From Candidatus Nitrosotenuis cloacae (GTDB taxonomy: Archaea; Thermoproteota; Nitrososphaeria; Nitrososphaerales; Nitrosopumilaceae): a DNA stretch of 64,000 bases. This document shows positions 24,237-34,100 of the stretch, piece after piece; within the stretch, counting starts at the first letter, position 1; every line of letters begins with the position of its first letter. The position numbers were made by a program, and so were the translations under genes. Where the stretch lies: positions 1,142,582 through 1,206,581 of the forward strand of contig NZ_CP011097.1 of NCBI RefSeq assembly GCF_000955905.1. The letters are read 5' to 3'. The notes under the pieces were generated by a model. The model was not told the origin of the DNA and did not search any database. It was given only the letters and a program-made list of their open reading frames with translations.

Positions 24237-25637
24237 TCACCTGTACTTGTAGTGGGTTCCAAGCTGGTCGGCTTCCTTGTATCTTACCTCTTCAACTTCT
24301 ACGATAGCTCGGAGGTTTTCGTCTGATTTTAGCACCAGGTCTTTTCCTGCCCACTTTGATTCAATCAAATATGCAATCCATGCTCGAACTTGGTACGACA
24401 TTGAACGCGATACCGGCTCCATGAATCCCTCAACTATGATTCGCTCGGCCTCTGCCCTATCGAGGCAACGGCACCCAAGATAGAAGATTTGCTCCTCATC
24501 TACTTGTGCAACGGATGCAGAGTGGGTCGCCTTGACATCATTGGTCAGGATTTCAAGGCCTGGAATAGAATCGGACTTTGCATCCTTGTCCAACAATATA
24601 GAACGACCAGAAAGAAATGACTTTGATTGTGATGCGCCTTCCAGAATTTTGATCATTCCCTTGAATAATGATTTTGATTTGTTTCGCAGAACTGATCTTT
24701 GCACTACCTTTCCCTCTGTGGATTGTTTTCTGTGGATAAGATTTGCCGAGATATCAAAGGATTGCTCGTTATCACCAAATACTATTTCTGCATCTTCTGC
24801 GTTTGCGCCAACTCCATCCAGATAATAGTTGGTTCTGTATCTGGATAGCAGGGAGCCAAACAATCCCAAATACCAGGTTATCTTTGCATCCTGAGATATT
24901 GTGCAGTTCCTAGTGGAAAAGCTGACAGCGGACTGGTCCATTGCCTGAAATGTTGTAATAGATAGATTCGAGTTTGCCTGCGCATCTATTGTGAGTAGTT
25001 CCAGATAGGCTTGCTGGTGTGCGCCCTTTGGTGCGTATAGTTCTTGTACAACGCTTGCCTTGCTGCTTTGTTCAGATATTATGATGTTTTTGGATATAGT
25101 AGATGTTCCGTCTGGCGATACGGATGATACAATATGGATTGGCTTGTCTAGTATGAGGTTTTTTGGTATTTTGATAAATATTCCCGAGTTGAATGCCGCG
25201 TTGTTTAGTGCGGTATACTTGTCTTCTTTGGGATCAGAGCCTTCCAGAATTTTTTTCACTAGATCTCCGTGTGTCTGTATTGCATCATAAATAGAGCAGA
25301 TGACTAGGCCCTTTGATTTTAGGTCCTCTGGGATATGCACTCGAAAAATGTTAGTTCCTGCCTGGATGATGTGAATTTCTTTTTCCAGCTCGGCAAGTCT
25401 TGGAGATAGTGCATCAAAGATTGCGTTTTGTGAATCCGAGACCAGAGATACCTCGGCCGGATTCATTCTCTTTGCGTCGGTGTACTTGTTGTATAGTGGT
25501 GAGACTTCAGCAGGTAAAGACTCGTAGATTGCAAACGAGTTTTTGCGGAACTGCTTTAGCCACTCTGGTTCTTTTTTTAGAGCAGAGATTTCATCTACTG
25601 CAGATGTTGTTATTGTGGATAAGGCAAGTGATTGCAT
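24237..25637 (-). CDS. sufD: Fe-S cluster assembly protein SufD
   Basis: A 466-residue SufB/SufD-family protein with the right-handed beta-helix core (about 150-380). The conserved C-terminal G-C-R-C-L-D-R-A-E-A-E-R-I-I-V-E-G-F (about 395-412) replaces the [10 protein letters not shown] pattern of SufB, and a conserved His is seen in A-T-H-S-A-S. It forms the SufBC2D scaffold. It follows sufB after 19 bases. The length and paralogy to the next gene agree with SufD. Confidence 0.9.
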   Translation of the reverse strand: MQSLALSTITTSAVDEISALKKEPEWLKQFRKNSFAIYESLPAEVSPLYNKYTDAKRMNPAEVSLVSDSQNAIFDALSPRLAELEKEIHIIQAGTNIFRVHIPEDLKSKGLVICSIYDAIQTHGDLVKKILEGSDPKEDKYTALNNAAFNSGIFIKIPKNLILDKPIHIVSSVSPDGTSTISKNIIISEQSSKASVVQELYAPKGAHQQAYLELLTIDAQANSNLSITTFQAMDQSAVSFSTRNCTISQDAKITWYLGLFGSLLSRYRTNYYLDGVGANAEDAEIVFGDNEQSFDISANLIHRKQSTEGKVVQRSVLRNKSKSLFKGMIKILEGASQSKSFLSGRSILLDKDAKSDSIPGLEILTNDVKATHSASVAQVDEEQIFYLGCRCLDRAEAERIIVEGFMEPVSRSMSYQVRAWIAYLIESKWAGKDLVLKSDENLRAIVEVEEVRYKEADQLGTHYKYR

Positions 25638-25656
25638 TTTGCAAAACCGATAGGAG

Positions 25657-27057
25657 TTATCCTACCGAGTCGTCCATTTCCAGCTTTATGAGTCGATTAA
25701 GCTCGACTGCATATTCCATTGGAAGCTCTTTTGTGAATGGCTCCATGAATCCGTTTACAATTAGTGTTAGTGCTTCTTCCTCTGAGAATCCCCTAGTCAT
25801 CAAATAGAAGATTTGCTCGTCTCCGATTTTTCCTACAGTTGCCTCGTGAGTGACTGTGGCATCTTCTTGGTTAATTTCCATGTATGGGTAAGTGTCTGTC
25901 TTTGATGTGTCATCTAGTAACAAGGCGTCGCATCGAACTGAGGACTTTACGTTTGTTGCGCCTTTTGCTACATGGAGTAATCCACGATATGTGGTTCTGC
26001 CATTTAGTCTGCTAACTGATTTTGATGTTATGCGTGATGTGGTGTCTGGTGCTAGGTGTACCATCTTTGCTCCAGTGTCTTGGTGCTGTCCTTTTCCTGC
26101 AAATGCAATTGAAAGGGTTTCACCGTGTGCCTTTGGTTCTAGTAGATAAATTCCAGGATACTTCATTGTGATTTTGCTGCCAATGTTGCCATCAATCCAT
26201 TCCACCTTTGCGCCTTGGTATGCATATGCTCGCTTTGTAACTAGATTGTACACATCGGAGCTCCAGTTTTGGATTGTTGTGTATCGTAGTTTGGCGTCCT
26301 TGTGTGCAACCAACTCTACTACTGCAGAGTGCAATGATTCTGATGAGTAGACGGGTGCTGTGCATCCTTCGATGTAATGTATTTCTGAGCCTTCATCTGC
26401 AATGATTAGTGTTCTCTCAAATTGTCCAATGTTTTCTGCGTTGATTCTAAAGTATGCTTGCAATGGCATGTCCACTTTGACTCCTGGTGGAATGTAGATG
26501 AACGAGCCACCGCTCCACACTGCAGAGTTTAGTGCTGCAAACTTGTTGTCTTCTGGTGGAATGATTTTACCAAAATATTTCTTGAATATTTCTGGGTGCT
26601 CTTTTAGTGCAGTATCAGTGTCCAAGAATAGTACGCCTTGCTTTGCTAGATCTTCTCTTAGGTTGTGATATACGACTTCGGACTCGTATTGTGCGCCTAC
26701 ACCTGCAAGGAATTTCTTTTCTGCCTCTGGAATTCCCAGCTTGTCAAAGGTACGCTTTACCTCTGCTGGAACATCGTCCCAGTTCTTCTCGGTTTTCTCA
26801 GATGCTTTTGCATAATAGTAGATGTTTTGAAAATCAATAGAGCTCAAGTCTGCACCCCAGTTTGGCATTGGCTTTTTCATAAAGACCTCAAAGGATCTCA
26901 GTCTGAAATCAAGCATCCATTGCGGTTCGTTTTTTAATCGTGAAATTTCTACAATTACTTCTTTTGATAATCCTTTTTTTGATAAGTGCACATACATCTC
27001 GGTGGATTCTTTGAAATCATATTTTGAATAATCCATGTTGAGATTTTCTTGCGCCAT
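25657..27057 (-). CDS. sufB: Fe-S cluster assembly protein SufB
   Basis: A 466-residue SufB. Diagnostic words are [13 protein letters not shown] (about 195-207), [10 protein letters not shown] (about 236-245, with the conserved Cys), and the C-terminal [20 protein letters not shown] (about 416-435). It is the cluster-building subunit of SufBC2D. It heads the operon and has a TATA box 26 bases upstream of its ATG. SufC is encoded elsewhere (6160-6924). Confidence 0.95.
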   Translation of the reverse strand: MAQENLNMDYSKYDFKESTEMYVHLSKKGLSKEVIVEISRLKNEPQWMLDFRLRSFEVFMKKPMPNWGADLSSIDFQNIYYYAKASEKTEKNWDDVPAEVKRTFDKLGIPEAEKKFLAGVGAQYESEVVYHNLREDLAKQGVLFLDTDTALKEHPEIFKKYFGKIIPPEDNKFAALNSAVWSGGSFIYIPPGVKVDMPLQAYFRINAENIGQFERTLIIADEGSEIHYIEGCTAPVYSSESLHSAVVELVAHKDAKLRYTTIQNWSSDVYNLVTKRAYAYQGAKVEWIDGNIGSKITMKYPGIYLLEPKAHGETLSIAFAGKGQHQDTGAKMVHLAPDTTSRITSKSVSRLNGRTTYRGLLHVAKGATNVKSSVRCDALLLDDTSKTDTYPYMEINQEDATVTHEATVGKIGDEQIFYLMTRGFSEEEALTLIVNGFMEPFTKELPMEYAVELNRLIKLEMDDSVG

Positions 27058-27079
27058 GCAAAACAGAACATTGTTTTGT

Positions 27080-27086
27080 TATAAAT
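27080..27086 (-). promoter_or_regulatory. TATA box of the suf operon
   Basis: Minus-strand ATTTATA is centred 26 bases before the sufB ATG at 27057. It implies a leaderless transcript covering sufB to the winged-helix gene. Confidence 0.65.
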
Positions 27087-27139
27087 AGATTCTACACTAT
27101 TTACTAGTTGGGTCTAGGAGTAGGGAAAGCTAATGTAGC

Positions 27140-27949
27140 TTAAGCTAATGAAAAAATATTTTTCATTGCTTCAAATGCACCAGGGACAGTGTGCACATCG
27201 GCCACCTTGGGTTCTGCGTTGAATTTTTTTAATTCGTCTGCAGTGAACGGTCCAATTGCAACAATTTGTGTTTGATTTAATTTTTTTAACAAGTCTGATT
27301 CTGTGAAATCATCTGACATTATCTCAAAGAATCCACGCACTGATGATGCAGATGTGAAAACGATTCCATCTATTTTGTTTTGTGAAAACGATTCCTTGAA
27401 GGCATCCCATTGTGTGTGATCTGAAAATGCCTGCACATCATACAAGTGATTCTCTTTTACTACCAGTCCAATTTTTTGCAACAGTTTTGCCAAAAACTCT
27501 GTAGAGGCGCCACTTCGTGGAACAATTACCTTTTTGCCCTCTGCGTTTAGCTTGGTGAACTGCTCACCCACGCCTACCGATGAAAATTTGGATGGCATAA
27601 AAGATACCTTGATGCCTTCGTTTTCTAGTGCCTGCTTTGTCTTTGGGCCTACCGCCATTACCACGGTGTTTGCTATTGCAAGCTGGAGTGATTGGTATTT
27701 TGGGCCATTTCTTGCCACATCAAATAACAGTTTGACTGCCTTTGAGCTCATAAAGACGGAATAGTCTGGCCGGAATTCCTGTACATCACTGAGGAACTCG
27801 TCAACTATTTTTTCACCCTTTGATACCAGTTCTATGGTTGGAATCGGCATCGGAATTGCATTTTCCTTTGATGCCAGATCGATGAATTCTTGGGCATCAT
27901 CCTTTGATCGTGTGATTGCTATTGTTTTGCCTGAGATCATTTTCTCCAC
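27140..27949 (-). CDS. hemD: uroporphyrinogen-III synthase
   Basis: A 269-residue HemD with the loose family pattern. It has an N-terminal G-K-T-I-A-I-T-R-S-K-D-D-A-Q (about 7-20), the first domain's P-I-P-T-I-E-L, then V-F-M-S-S-K-A-V-K, V-G-P-K-T-K-Q-A-L, and the second domain's I-V-F-T-S-A-S-S-V-R-G-F (about 200-211) and I-G-P-F-T-A. It closes and inverts ring D of hydroxymethylbilane. The start overlaps the cobA stop by 13 bases. It is the last gene of hemL-hemC-cobA-hemD. Confidence 0.88.
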   Translation of the reverse strand: MEKMISGKTIAITRSKDDAQEFIDLASKENAIPMPIPTIELVSKGEKIVDEFLSDVQEFRPDYSVFMSSKAVKLLFDVARNGPKYQSLQLAIANTVVMAVGPKTKQALENEGIKVSFMPSKFSSVGVGEQFTKLNAEGKKVIVPRSGASTEFLAKLLQKIGLVVKENHLYDVQAFSDHTQWDAFKESFSQNKIDGIVFTSASSVRGFFEIMSDDFTESDLLKKLNQTQIVAIGPFTADELKKFNAEPKVADVHTVPGAFEAMKNIFSLA

Positions 27950-28680
27950 ATTATGGTTTTGTGTAGTTTTACGACATTTCCTATTATTATAATTGAGGGT
28001 GGTGTGATGTGATGGTCCTTGATTTTTTGTGATATGTTGGAGAGATTGCCAATTAGGATCTTTTGATCATCGTTTGTGCCCTTTTGTATGACAGCAACCG
28101 GCGTTGTCTTGGACATACCACCAGAAATCAACTGCTTTGATATTATTCCTATTCTGGATAATCCCATCATGATTACTATTGTCTCGACTGACTTTGCAAG
28201 CTTTTTCCATTGTACTGGGTTTTTTGTCTTGTCAGGATCTTCATGGCCTGTCACAAACACCACAGATGATGAATATTTTCTATGAGTCAGCGGTATACCA
28301 GAATAAACTGCAGAACCGATTCCGGATGTTATGCCAGGAATGATCTCAAACCGTATCTTGAATTTTTTTAGATATTCTGCTTCCTCACCGCCTCTTCCAA
28401 AGATGAATGGGTCCCCACCCTTTAGTCGCACGACATTTTTGTTTGATTTTGCAAACTTGACCATCTGTAGATTAGTGTCATCTTGATGTTTGTAGTCATC
28501 ACCCACTTCACGCCCAACGTAAAGCTTTTGTGTTTTCTTTGGAATCATGGCAAGAATTTTCTTGCTTACCAGTCTATCATACAATACCACGTCAGCAGAT
28601 TTGATTAGTTCCACTGCGCGTATCGTCAATAACTTGTGGTCTCCAGGACCTGCCCCAACCAAATATACAATTCCAGTCAT
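27937..28680 (-). CDS. cobA: uroporphyrinogen-III C-methyltransferase
   Basis: A 247-residue SUMT starting at ATG 28680, which overlaps the hemC stop as ATGA (a GAA-preceded ATG-like start 12 bases upstream would add four residues). The SAM-site motif V-Y-L-V-G-A-G-P-G-D (about 4-13), the R-L-K-G-G-D-P-F-I-F-G-R-G-G-E-E (about 82-97) and the G-I-P-L-T-H-R block (about 124-130) are all present. It makes precorrin-2 for siroheme, and hence for the Ahb heme route. Confidence 0.93.
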   Translation of the reverse strand: MTGIVYLVGAGPGDHKLLTIRAVELIKSADVVLYDRLVSKKILAMIPKKTQKLYVGREVGDDYKHQDDTNLQMVKFAKSNKNVVRLKGGDPFIFGRGGEEAEYLKKFKIRFEIIPGITSGIGSAVYSGIPLTHRKYSSSVVFVTGHEDPDKTKNPVQWKKLAKSVETIVIMMGLSRIGIISKQLISGGMSKTTPVAVIQKGTNDDQKILIGNLSNISQKIKDHHITPPSIIIIGNVVKLHKTIMWRK

Positions 28681-29612
28681 GTTTTGTTCCACTCGTCCAG
28701 CTTTGCTCTCCAGTCTTTGGCAAGATCATTTACACCTTTTCGTTGTAATTCGTCTGCTGCCTCCTTTCCTATTTGGTACGAGTTGGATTTTGGGCCTGAC
28801 TTGTTTACTATTAACGCCTGTTTGCCATCAATTGAGTAGGCAACGACTGTGAGGTCTAGATTCTCGCCATTTACTTGGGCAAATGCCCCAACTGGGAATC
28901 TGCACCCAGAATCTACAAACTCGGATAATGCACGCTCTGACTCTACTGCAAGTCTGGTGTTTTGGTCCTCGATTTTTTTTAGCATTGATATGGTGATCTG
29001 ATCGTTTTTTCTGCACACTATTCCCAATGCGCCCTGACCTGGAGATGGCGGAAAATCAATTGTAGACAGTGAGGTGTGCTTTACATTTACGCCGAGTCGA
29101 TTTATTCCGGCTTGTGCTAATACAATACCATCAAATGTTCCATCCTGGACTTTTTTTATTCTGGTTTCAACATTTCCTCGGATGTTCTTTACTGTAAGGT
29201 CTGGCCTTTTCCTCGATACCTGAACTACGCGCCTCAGACTGCTTGTTCCAATTGTAGAGCCCTCCGGAATCGTTTCAAGTGTGTCTCCGTTTTTTGAAAT
29301 AAAGATGTCATTGTATGGCTCGCGCGATGGTACACATCCAAGTATGAGATCATCAGGTAGGATGGATGGTACATCCTTGAGGCTGTGCACTGCAAAGTCT
29401 ACTTGTTTTTCTGCAACTGCTTTGTCGATTTCCTTCTCAAATATTCCCTTTTGGTTTATTGTGAATAAGGGTCGCGCATCGGTGTCGCCCTTTGTTGTGA
29501 TGGTTTTGATTTCATAATCAGAGTCTGGATTTTCGCTTTTTAGCTCAGAAACTACCCAATTTGTTTGTGCTACAGATAGCTGACTCCCCCTAGTGCCTAT
29601 CAGGTATTTCAT
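28677..29612 (-). CDS. hemC: hydroxymethylbilane synthase (porphobilinogen deaminase)
   Basis: A 311-residue HemC. The dipyrromethane-cofactor Cys is Cys237 in V-D-S-G-C-R-F-P-V-G. The substrate-site arginines are in G-T-S-S-L-R-R (122-128) and N-I-R-G-N-V-E-T-R (143-151). The N-terminus is the classic I-G-T-R-G-S-Q-L-S. It polymerises four porphobilinogens. It overlaps hemL and cobA by four bases each, so the whole cluster is translationally coupled. Confidence 0.95.
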   Translation of the reverse strand: MKYLIGTRGSQLSVAQTNWVVSELKSENPDSDYEIKTITTKGDTDARPLFTINQKGIFEKEIDKAVAEKQVDFAVHSLKDVPSILPDDLILGCVPSREPYNDIFISKNGDTLETIPEGSTIGTSSLRRVVQVSRKRPDLTVKNIRGNVETRIKKVQDGTFDGIVLAQAGINRLGVNVKHTSLSTIDFPPSPGQGALGIVCRKNDQITISMLKKIEDQNTRLAVESERALSEFVDSGCRFPVGAFAQVNGENLDLTVVAYSIDGKQALIVNKSGPKSNSYQIGKEAADELQRKGVNDLAKDWRAKLDEWNKT

Positions 29613-30880
29613 TGTCTGACCTGCCTTAAGGAATTATCATACGCATGCATGGTTGCCTCAAGGTCTGATTGCGTGTGTGCGTAAGAGAAAAACCCGGTCT
29701 CAAACTGGGATGGCGCAACAAAGACTCCTTGCTTTAGCAAATGATGGAATAGTTTTTGGAATTTTTTTCCATCCGCTCGCTTGGATGAAGCATAATCTGT
29801 TACTGGCTTGTCGGTAAAGAAAATCTGAAACATGGATTCTATTGCGTTTACCTGGTGGGATATGCCATATTTTGTGGCGGATTCATGGATTGATTTTGCC
29901 AAAGTAAGGCACTGCTTTGCTATTTTTGGATAGATTTTGTTTTTTAGAGTAGACATTGTTCTAATGGATGCAATTCCAGCTGCTACTGAAATCGGATTTC
30001 CGGCAAATGTGCTTGCCTCGTATACTTTACCCCCAGGTGCAAGCTGGTCCATGATCTCTTTTCTGCCACCTATTGCAGATATTACAAATCCATTTGATAG
30101 TGATTTGCCAAGAGTTGTAAGGTCTGGTTTGATTCCAAAGTATTCTTGTGCACCACCCAGGCTCATCCTAAATCCAGTTATGATTTCATCAAAGATCAGC
30201 GGAATGTCTGCTTGTTTTGTCATCTTTCTCATGTCTTTGAGAAAATTCTTTTGCGGTAGGATCAAGCCCATGTTGCCAAGAACCGGTTCTACTATCACGC
30301 CTGCAATGTCCTTGTTTTTTGAAATCACACGATCTAATTGTTCTGAATTGTTATACTGCACTACGATTGTGTTTTTGGTAAAATCATTTGGTATGCCATC
30401 AGAGACTGCAATTCCTGCCGAGCCAGAGCCTGCTCGGACCAGCATTGATTCATGTGCTCCGTGGTAGCATCCTTCAAATTTTATTATCTTTTTTTTCTTG
30501 GTAAATCCTCTTGCCAGTCGGATCGCAGTCATGGTAGCTTCGGATCCGGTGTTGACTAGGCGAATCTTTTGCATTGATGGGTATGATTTCTGGATTAGTT
30601 CTGCAAGTTCGATTTCAAGTGCGGTTGGTGCACCATATAATGTGCCAATGCTTAGCTGTTCTTGCACTGCAGATATGACTTCAGGATGCTTGTGGCCTAG
30701 AATCATTGCGCCATAGCCTGTACAGTAATCGATGTACTTGTGTCCGTCTTCGTCCCAGATTTGGCTTCCTTGGGCTTTTTTTACAAAAAACGGATATGGC
30801 TCAAAGAATCTGACTGGACTGTTAACACCGGACGGGATTACTTTTTTGGCAGAATTAAATAATGACTTGGATTTTGGCAA
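29609..30880 (-). CDS. hemL: glutamate-1-semialdehyde 2,1-aminomutase
   Basis: A 423-residue PLP enzyme. The Schiff-base lysine is Lys259 in T-T-L-G-K-S-L-S-N-G-F, and the PLP-binding T-G-S-E-A-T (111-116) and E-I-I-T-G-F-R (232-238) are canonical. It converts GSA, the product of HemA, to ALA. TTG at 30880 is the start, giving M-P-K-S-K-S-L-F, with a TATA-like TTATTAAT (read on +, 30901-30910) 26 bases upstream. It heads the hemL-hemC-cobA-hemD operon. Confidence 0.95.
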   Translation of the reverse strand: MPKSKSLFNSAKKVIPSGVNSPVRFFEPYPFFVKKAQGSQIWDEDGHKYIDYCTGYGAMILGHKHPEVISAVQEQLSIGTLYGAPTALEIELAELIQKSYPSMQKIRLVNTGSEATMTAIRLARGFTKKKKIIKFEGCYHGAHESMLVRAGSGSAGIAVSDGIPNDFTKNTIVVQYNNSEQLDRVISKNKDIAGVIVEPVLGNMGLILPQKNFLKDMRKMTKQADIPLIFDEIITGFRMSLGGAQEYFGIKPDLTTLGKSLSNGFVISAIGGRKEIMDQLAPGGKVYEASTFAGNPISVAAGIASIRTMSTLKNKIYPKIAKQCLTLAKSIHESATKYGISHQVNAIESMFQIFFTDKPVTDYASSKRADGKKFQKLFHHLLKQGVFVAPSQFETGFFSYAHTQSDLEATMHAYDNSLRQVRQ

Positions 30881-31131
30881 CGAATTTGAGTGAATTTTTG
30901 TTATTATTAATCGTAAATGCCGAGATTCAAGTTAATCTGACCAATCTTACCAGAGAAAATTAAATCGTATTAACTAGGCAGAACTAGGCAGTTTGAAATC
31001 ATATCAAATAGGAAAAATAGGAAAATTTTGGAAAATTATTCTAATGTGGTAAAAGCAACCCCAATGTTACTGAGATTAAACTGGAGCCGATCATATGTGA
31101 TGAACCGGTTTCAAATTATATCTGAATTTTA
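30881..31131. other. 251-base intergenic region with tandem 10-base repeat
   Basis: This AT-rich spacer lies between the hemL start and the giant protein's stop. It holds the hemL TATA region (about 30900-30913). At 30972-30991 there are two head-to-tail perfect copies of AACTAGGCAG, about 60 bases upstream of the TATA element. A repeated site at that distance could be an activator site, but two short copies may also be chance. No convincing gene is present. Confidence 0.45.
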
Positions 31132-34100
31132 CTATTCACATTTTATCAGAATGTCATCGTCATGTTCTGACACTATGCAGGAATCAGAGTCATCGCCACC
31201 ATCAATTATATCAATTCCAGTCAAACCGATTAGAATGTCCTCGCCAGACTGTCCCTTTATGATGTCTGCTCCATCTCCACCATTAATGTAGTCATTTCCT
31301 TCGTTTCCATAGATAATGTCATCACCGTCGCCAGATAGTACACAATCGTTTCCTTTCTCTGCTGTGATGATGTCATCGCCTCCAAGGCTGATTATCAGAT
31401 CAGCCAGGTTCGTTCCAACTAGGATATCGTCATCCTCTTTGCCCAATATTACATTGTATGATGATTCGGACTTGCCGCATGCCTCAACGGTTACGGTTTG
31501 GGTCTTGGCGAGTGCATTGCCAAATCTGTCCTCAACACTCCATGTTACGATAGTTTCACCTAGTGGGAAGACGGATGGCGCATCGTTTGTTATTTGTGGA
31601 GTATCATCTGTGAGATCAGTTGTACTTGCTACACCAATTGATACAGGCGTCTTGAGCGATAGTGCATCAGCTACTACATTTTCTGGAATTACAAGTGATG
31701 GTGCAGTGGTGTCCACTATTGTAATGGTCTGTGTGATGTGAGATGAGTTTTCTGCCTCGTCTGTCGCAGTCCAGGTTACTATTGTTTCACCTAGTGGGAA
31801 GACGGATGGTGCATCGTTTGTGATAAAGACCTCGCTTACTGCATCTATTGCAGTGGGCAACGATAATGAGATGTGGTTCTCAGATGCAGAAGTTGCCTCT
31901 ACACTTAGAGACTCTGGTGGTGTGATCTTTGGTGCAGTGGTATCGGTGATGGTGACCTTTTGAGTGGTAGTCGCTACGTTTCCTGAAGAATCAGTTGCGG
32001 TCCAGGTTATGATGGTCTCGCCTAGCTTGAATGCTTCTGGGGCGTCGTTTGTGATTGTGTTAACTTCCACTAGATCGTTTGCATCTGCTTTTCCAAGTGA
32101 TACGGCATTGCTCTCAAAGGAATCTGCCTCTTGTGTGATATCAGCTGGTGCAGTTATGGTTGGAATTGTGGTGTCCTCTACTATGATTCTCTGTGATGCA
32201 GTAGCCGAATTGCCTGCCTCGTCTGTTGCAGTCCAAGTAACGGTGGTCTCGCCTAGTGCGAACTGCTTTGGTGCATCATTATCCAGTGATGTGATATCTA
32301 AAATATCAAAGACAGTCGGGGTTGTAAGCGATACTTCGTTGTTGTCCTTGCTGGTTGCCTCTACTGTAATGTCTGCCAGTCTGGTAAACTTTGGCGGAAC
32401 GGTATCAACTAGTGTTACCTTTTGAGATACAGATTCTGTGTTGCCTGAGCTGTCCTTTGCAGTCCAGGTGACTACGGTTTCGCCTACTGGGAATAATTCT
32501 GGAGCATCGTTTGTGATGGTCTCAATTCCTACATTATCTGAAACAGATGGTGTCTCTAGTGTGACGGTATTTTCTAGCTTGGACGTTGCTTCTTGAGTGA
32601 TATCAGATGGTGCAGTTATGGTTGGTGAAGTGGTATCGGTGATGGTGACCTTTTGGGTTGCCGAGTTTGTGTTGCCAGACGAATCAGTTACTATCCAAGT
32701 TATGACAGTCTCACCTAGTGGGAATGATTCGGGAGCATCGTTTTCAACTGATGCTACCGCTACTGCATCGCTTGTCTGTGCATCACCCAAGGACACTACA
32801 TTATCATCTAGTGAGATTGCCTCGGATGTAATGTCTGCTGGTGCTGTAATGCTTGGTGCGACTGTATCAGTTACTATGACTTTTTGAGTGGTAGTTACGG
32901 AATTGCCAGACGAGTCGACTCCAATCCAAGTTACTATTGTCTCACCTAGTGGGAATGATTCTGGTGCATCGTTTGTGATGGTAACATCGCTAACGGAGTC
33001 TGTTGTGGTTGGTTCTCCAAGTGAGATTTTATTTTCACTAGTAGATGTAGCCTCAAATGCAATATCAGATGGTGCAGTTATGGTTGGTGCCGTAGTATCC
33101 TGTATGGTTATGGTTTGGGTTGCAGTAGCTGAATTGCCTGCCTCGTCTGTTGCAGTCCAAGTAACGGTTGTGACTCCTAATTTGAAATTCTCTGGTGCAT
33201 CGTTTGTGACAGAGACCACCTCGACTAGATCGTTTGATTTGATGGTTCCAAAGTCAACCGAGTTTTTGTCCTCACTTGTTGCCTCTATCGTAACATCAAA
33301 GACTCGGATCTCTGGCTTGGTTGTATCAACAATGTTTATTTTTTGTTCCACACTTGCGCTCAAGCCTGAAGAATCAGTCGCAGTCCAGGTTATGATAGTC
33401 TCCCCTACTAGGAATAATTCTGGAGCATCGTTTGTGATGGTCTCAATTCCTACATTATCTGAAACAGATGGTGTCTCTAGTGTGACGGTATTTTCTAGCT
33501 TGGACGTTGCTTCTTGAGTGATATCAGATGGTGCAGTTATGGTTGGTGAAGTGGTATCGGTGATGGTGACCTTTTGGGTTATAGTTGCAGAATTGCTTGC
33601 TTCGTCTGTTGCAGTCCAGGTTACTATTGTCTCACCTAGTGGGAATGATTCTGGTGCATCGTTTGTGATGGTAACATCGCTAACGGAATCGGTTGCAATG
33701 GGCAATGATAGTATGACGGCATTCTCAGACGATGAGGTTGCCTCGGATGTAATGTCAGACGGTGTGGTTATAGTTGGTGAAGTAGTATCGGTAATTGTAA
33801 TGCTCTGAGTTGCAGTTGATGTGTTTCCTACCGTATCTGTTACGGTCCAAGTTACTATTGTCTCACCTAGTGGGAATGATTCTGGTGCATCGTTTGTGAT
33901 GGTCTCAACTCCTATTGCGTCGGTTGCTTCTGCTTTTCCAATTGATATTATAGTGCCATCTCGTCCTGTTGCCTCTGATGTGATATTTGCAGGAACGGAA
34001 ATTACTGGCGCGGTACCATCTGATACTGTGATCAATTGAGTTGCCGAGTTTGTGTTGCCAGACGAATCAGTTACTGTCCATGTTATGACAGTCTGTCCTA

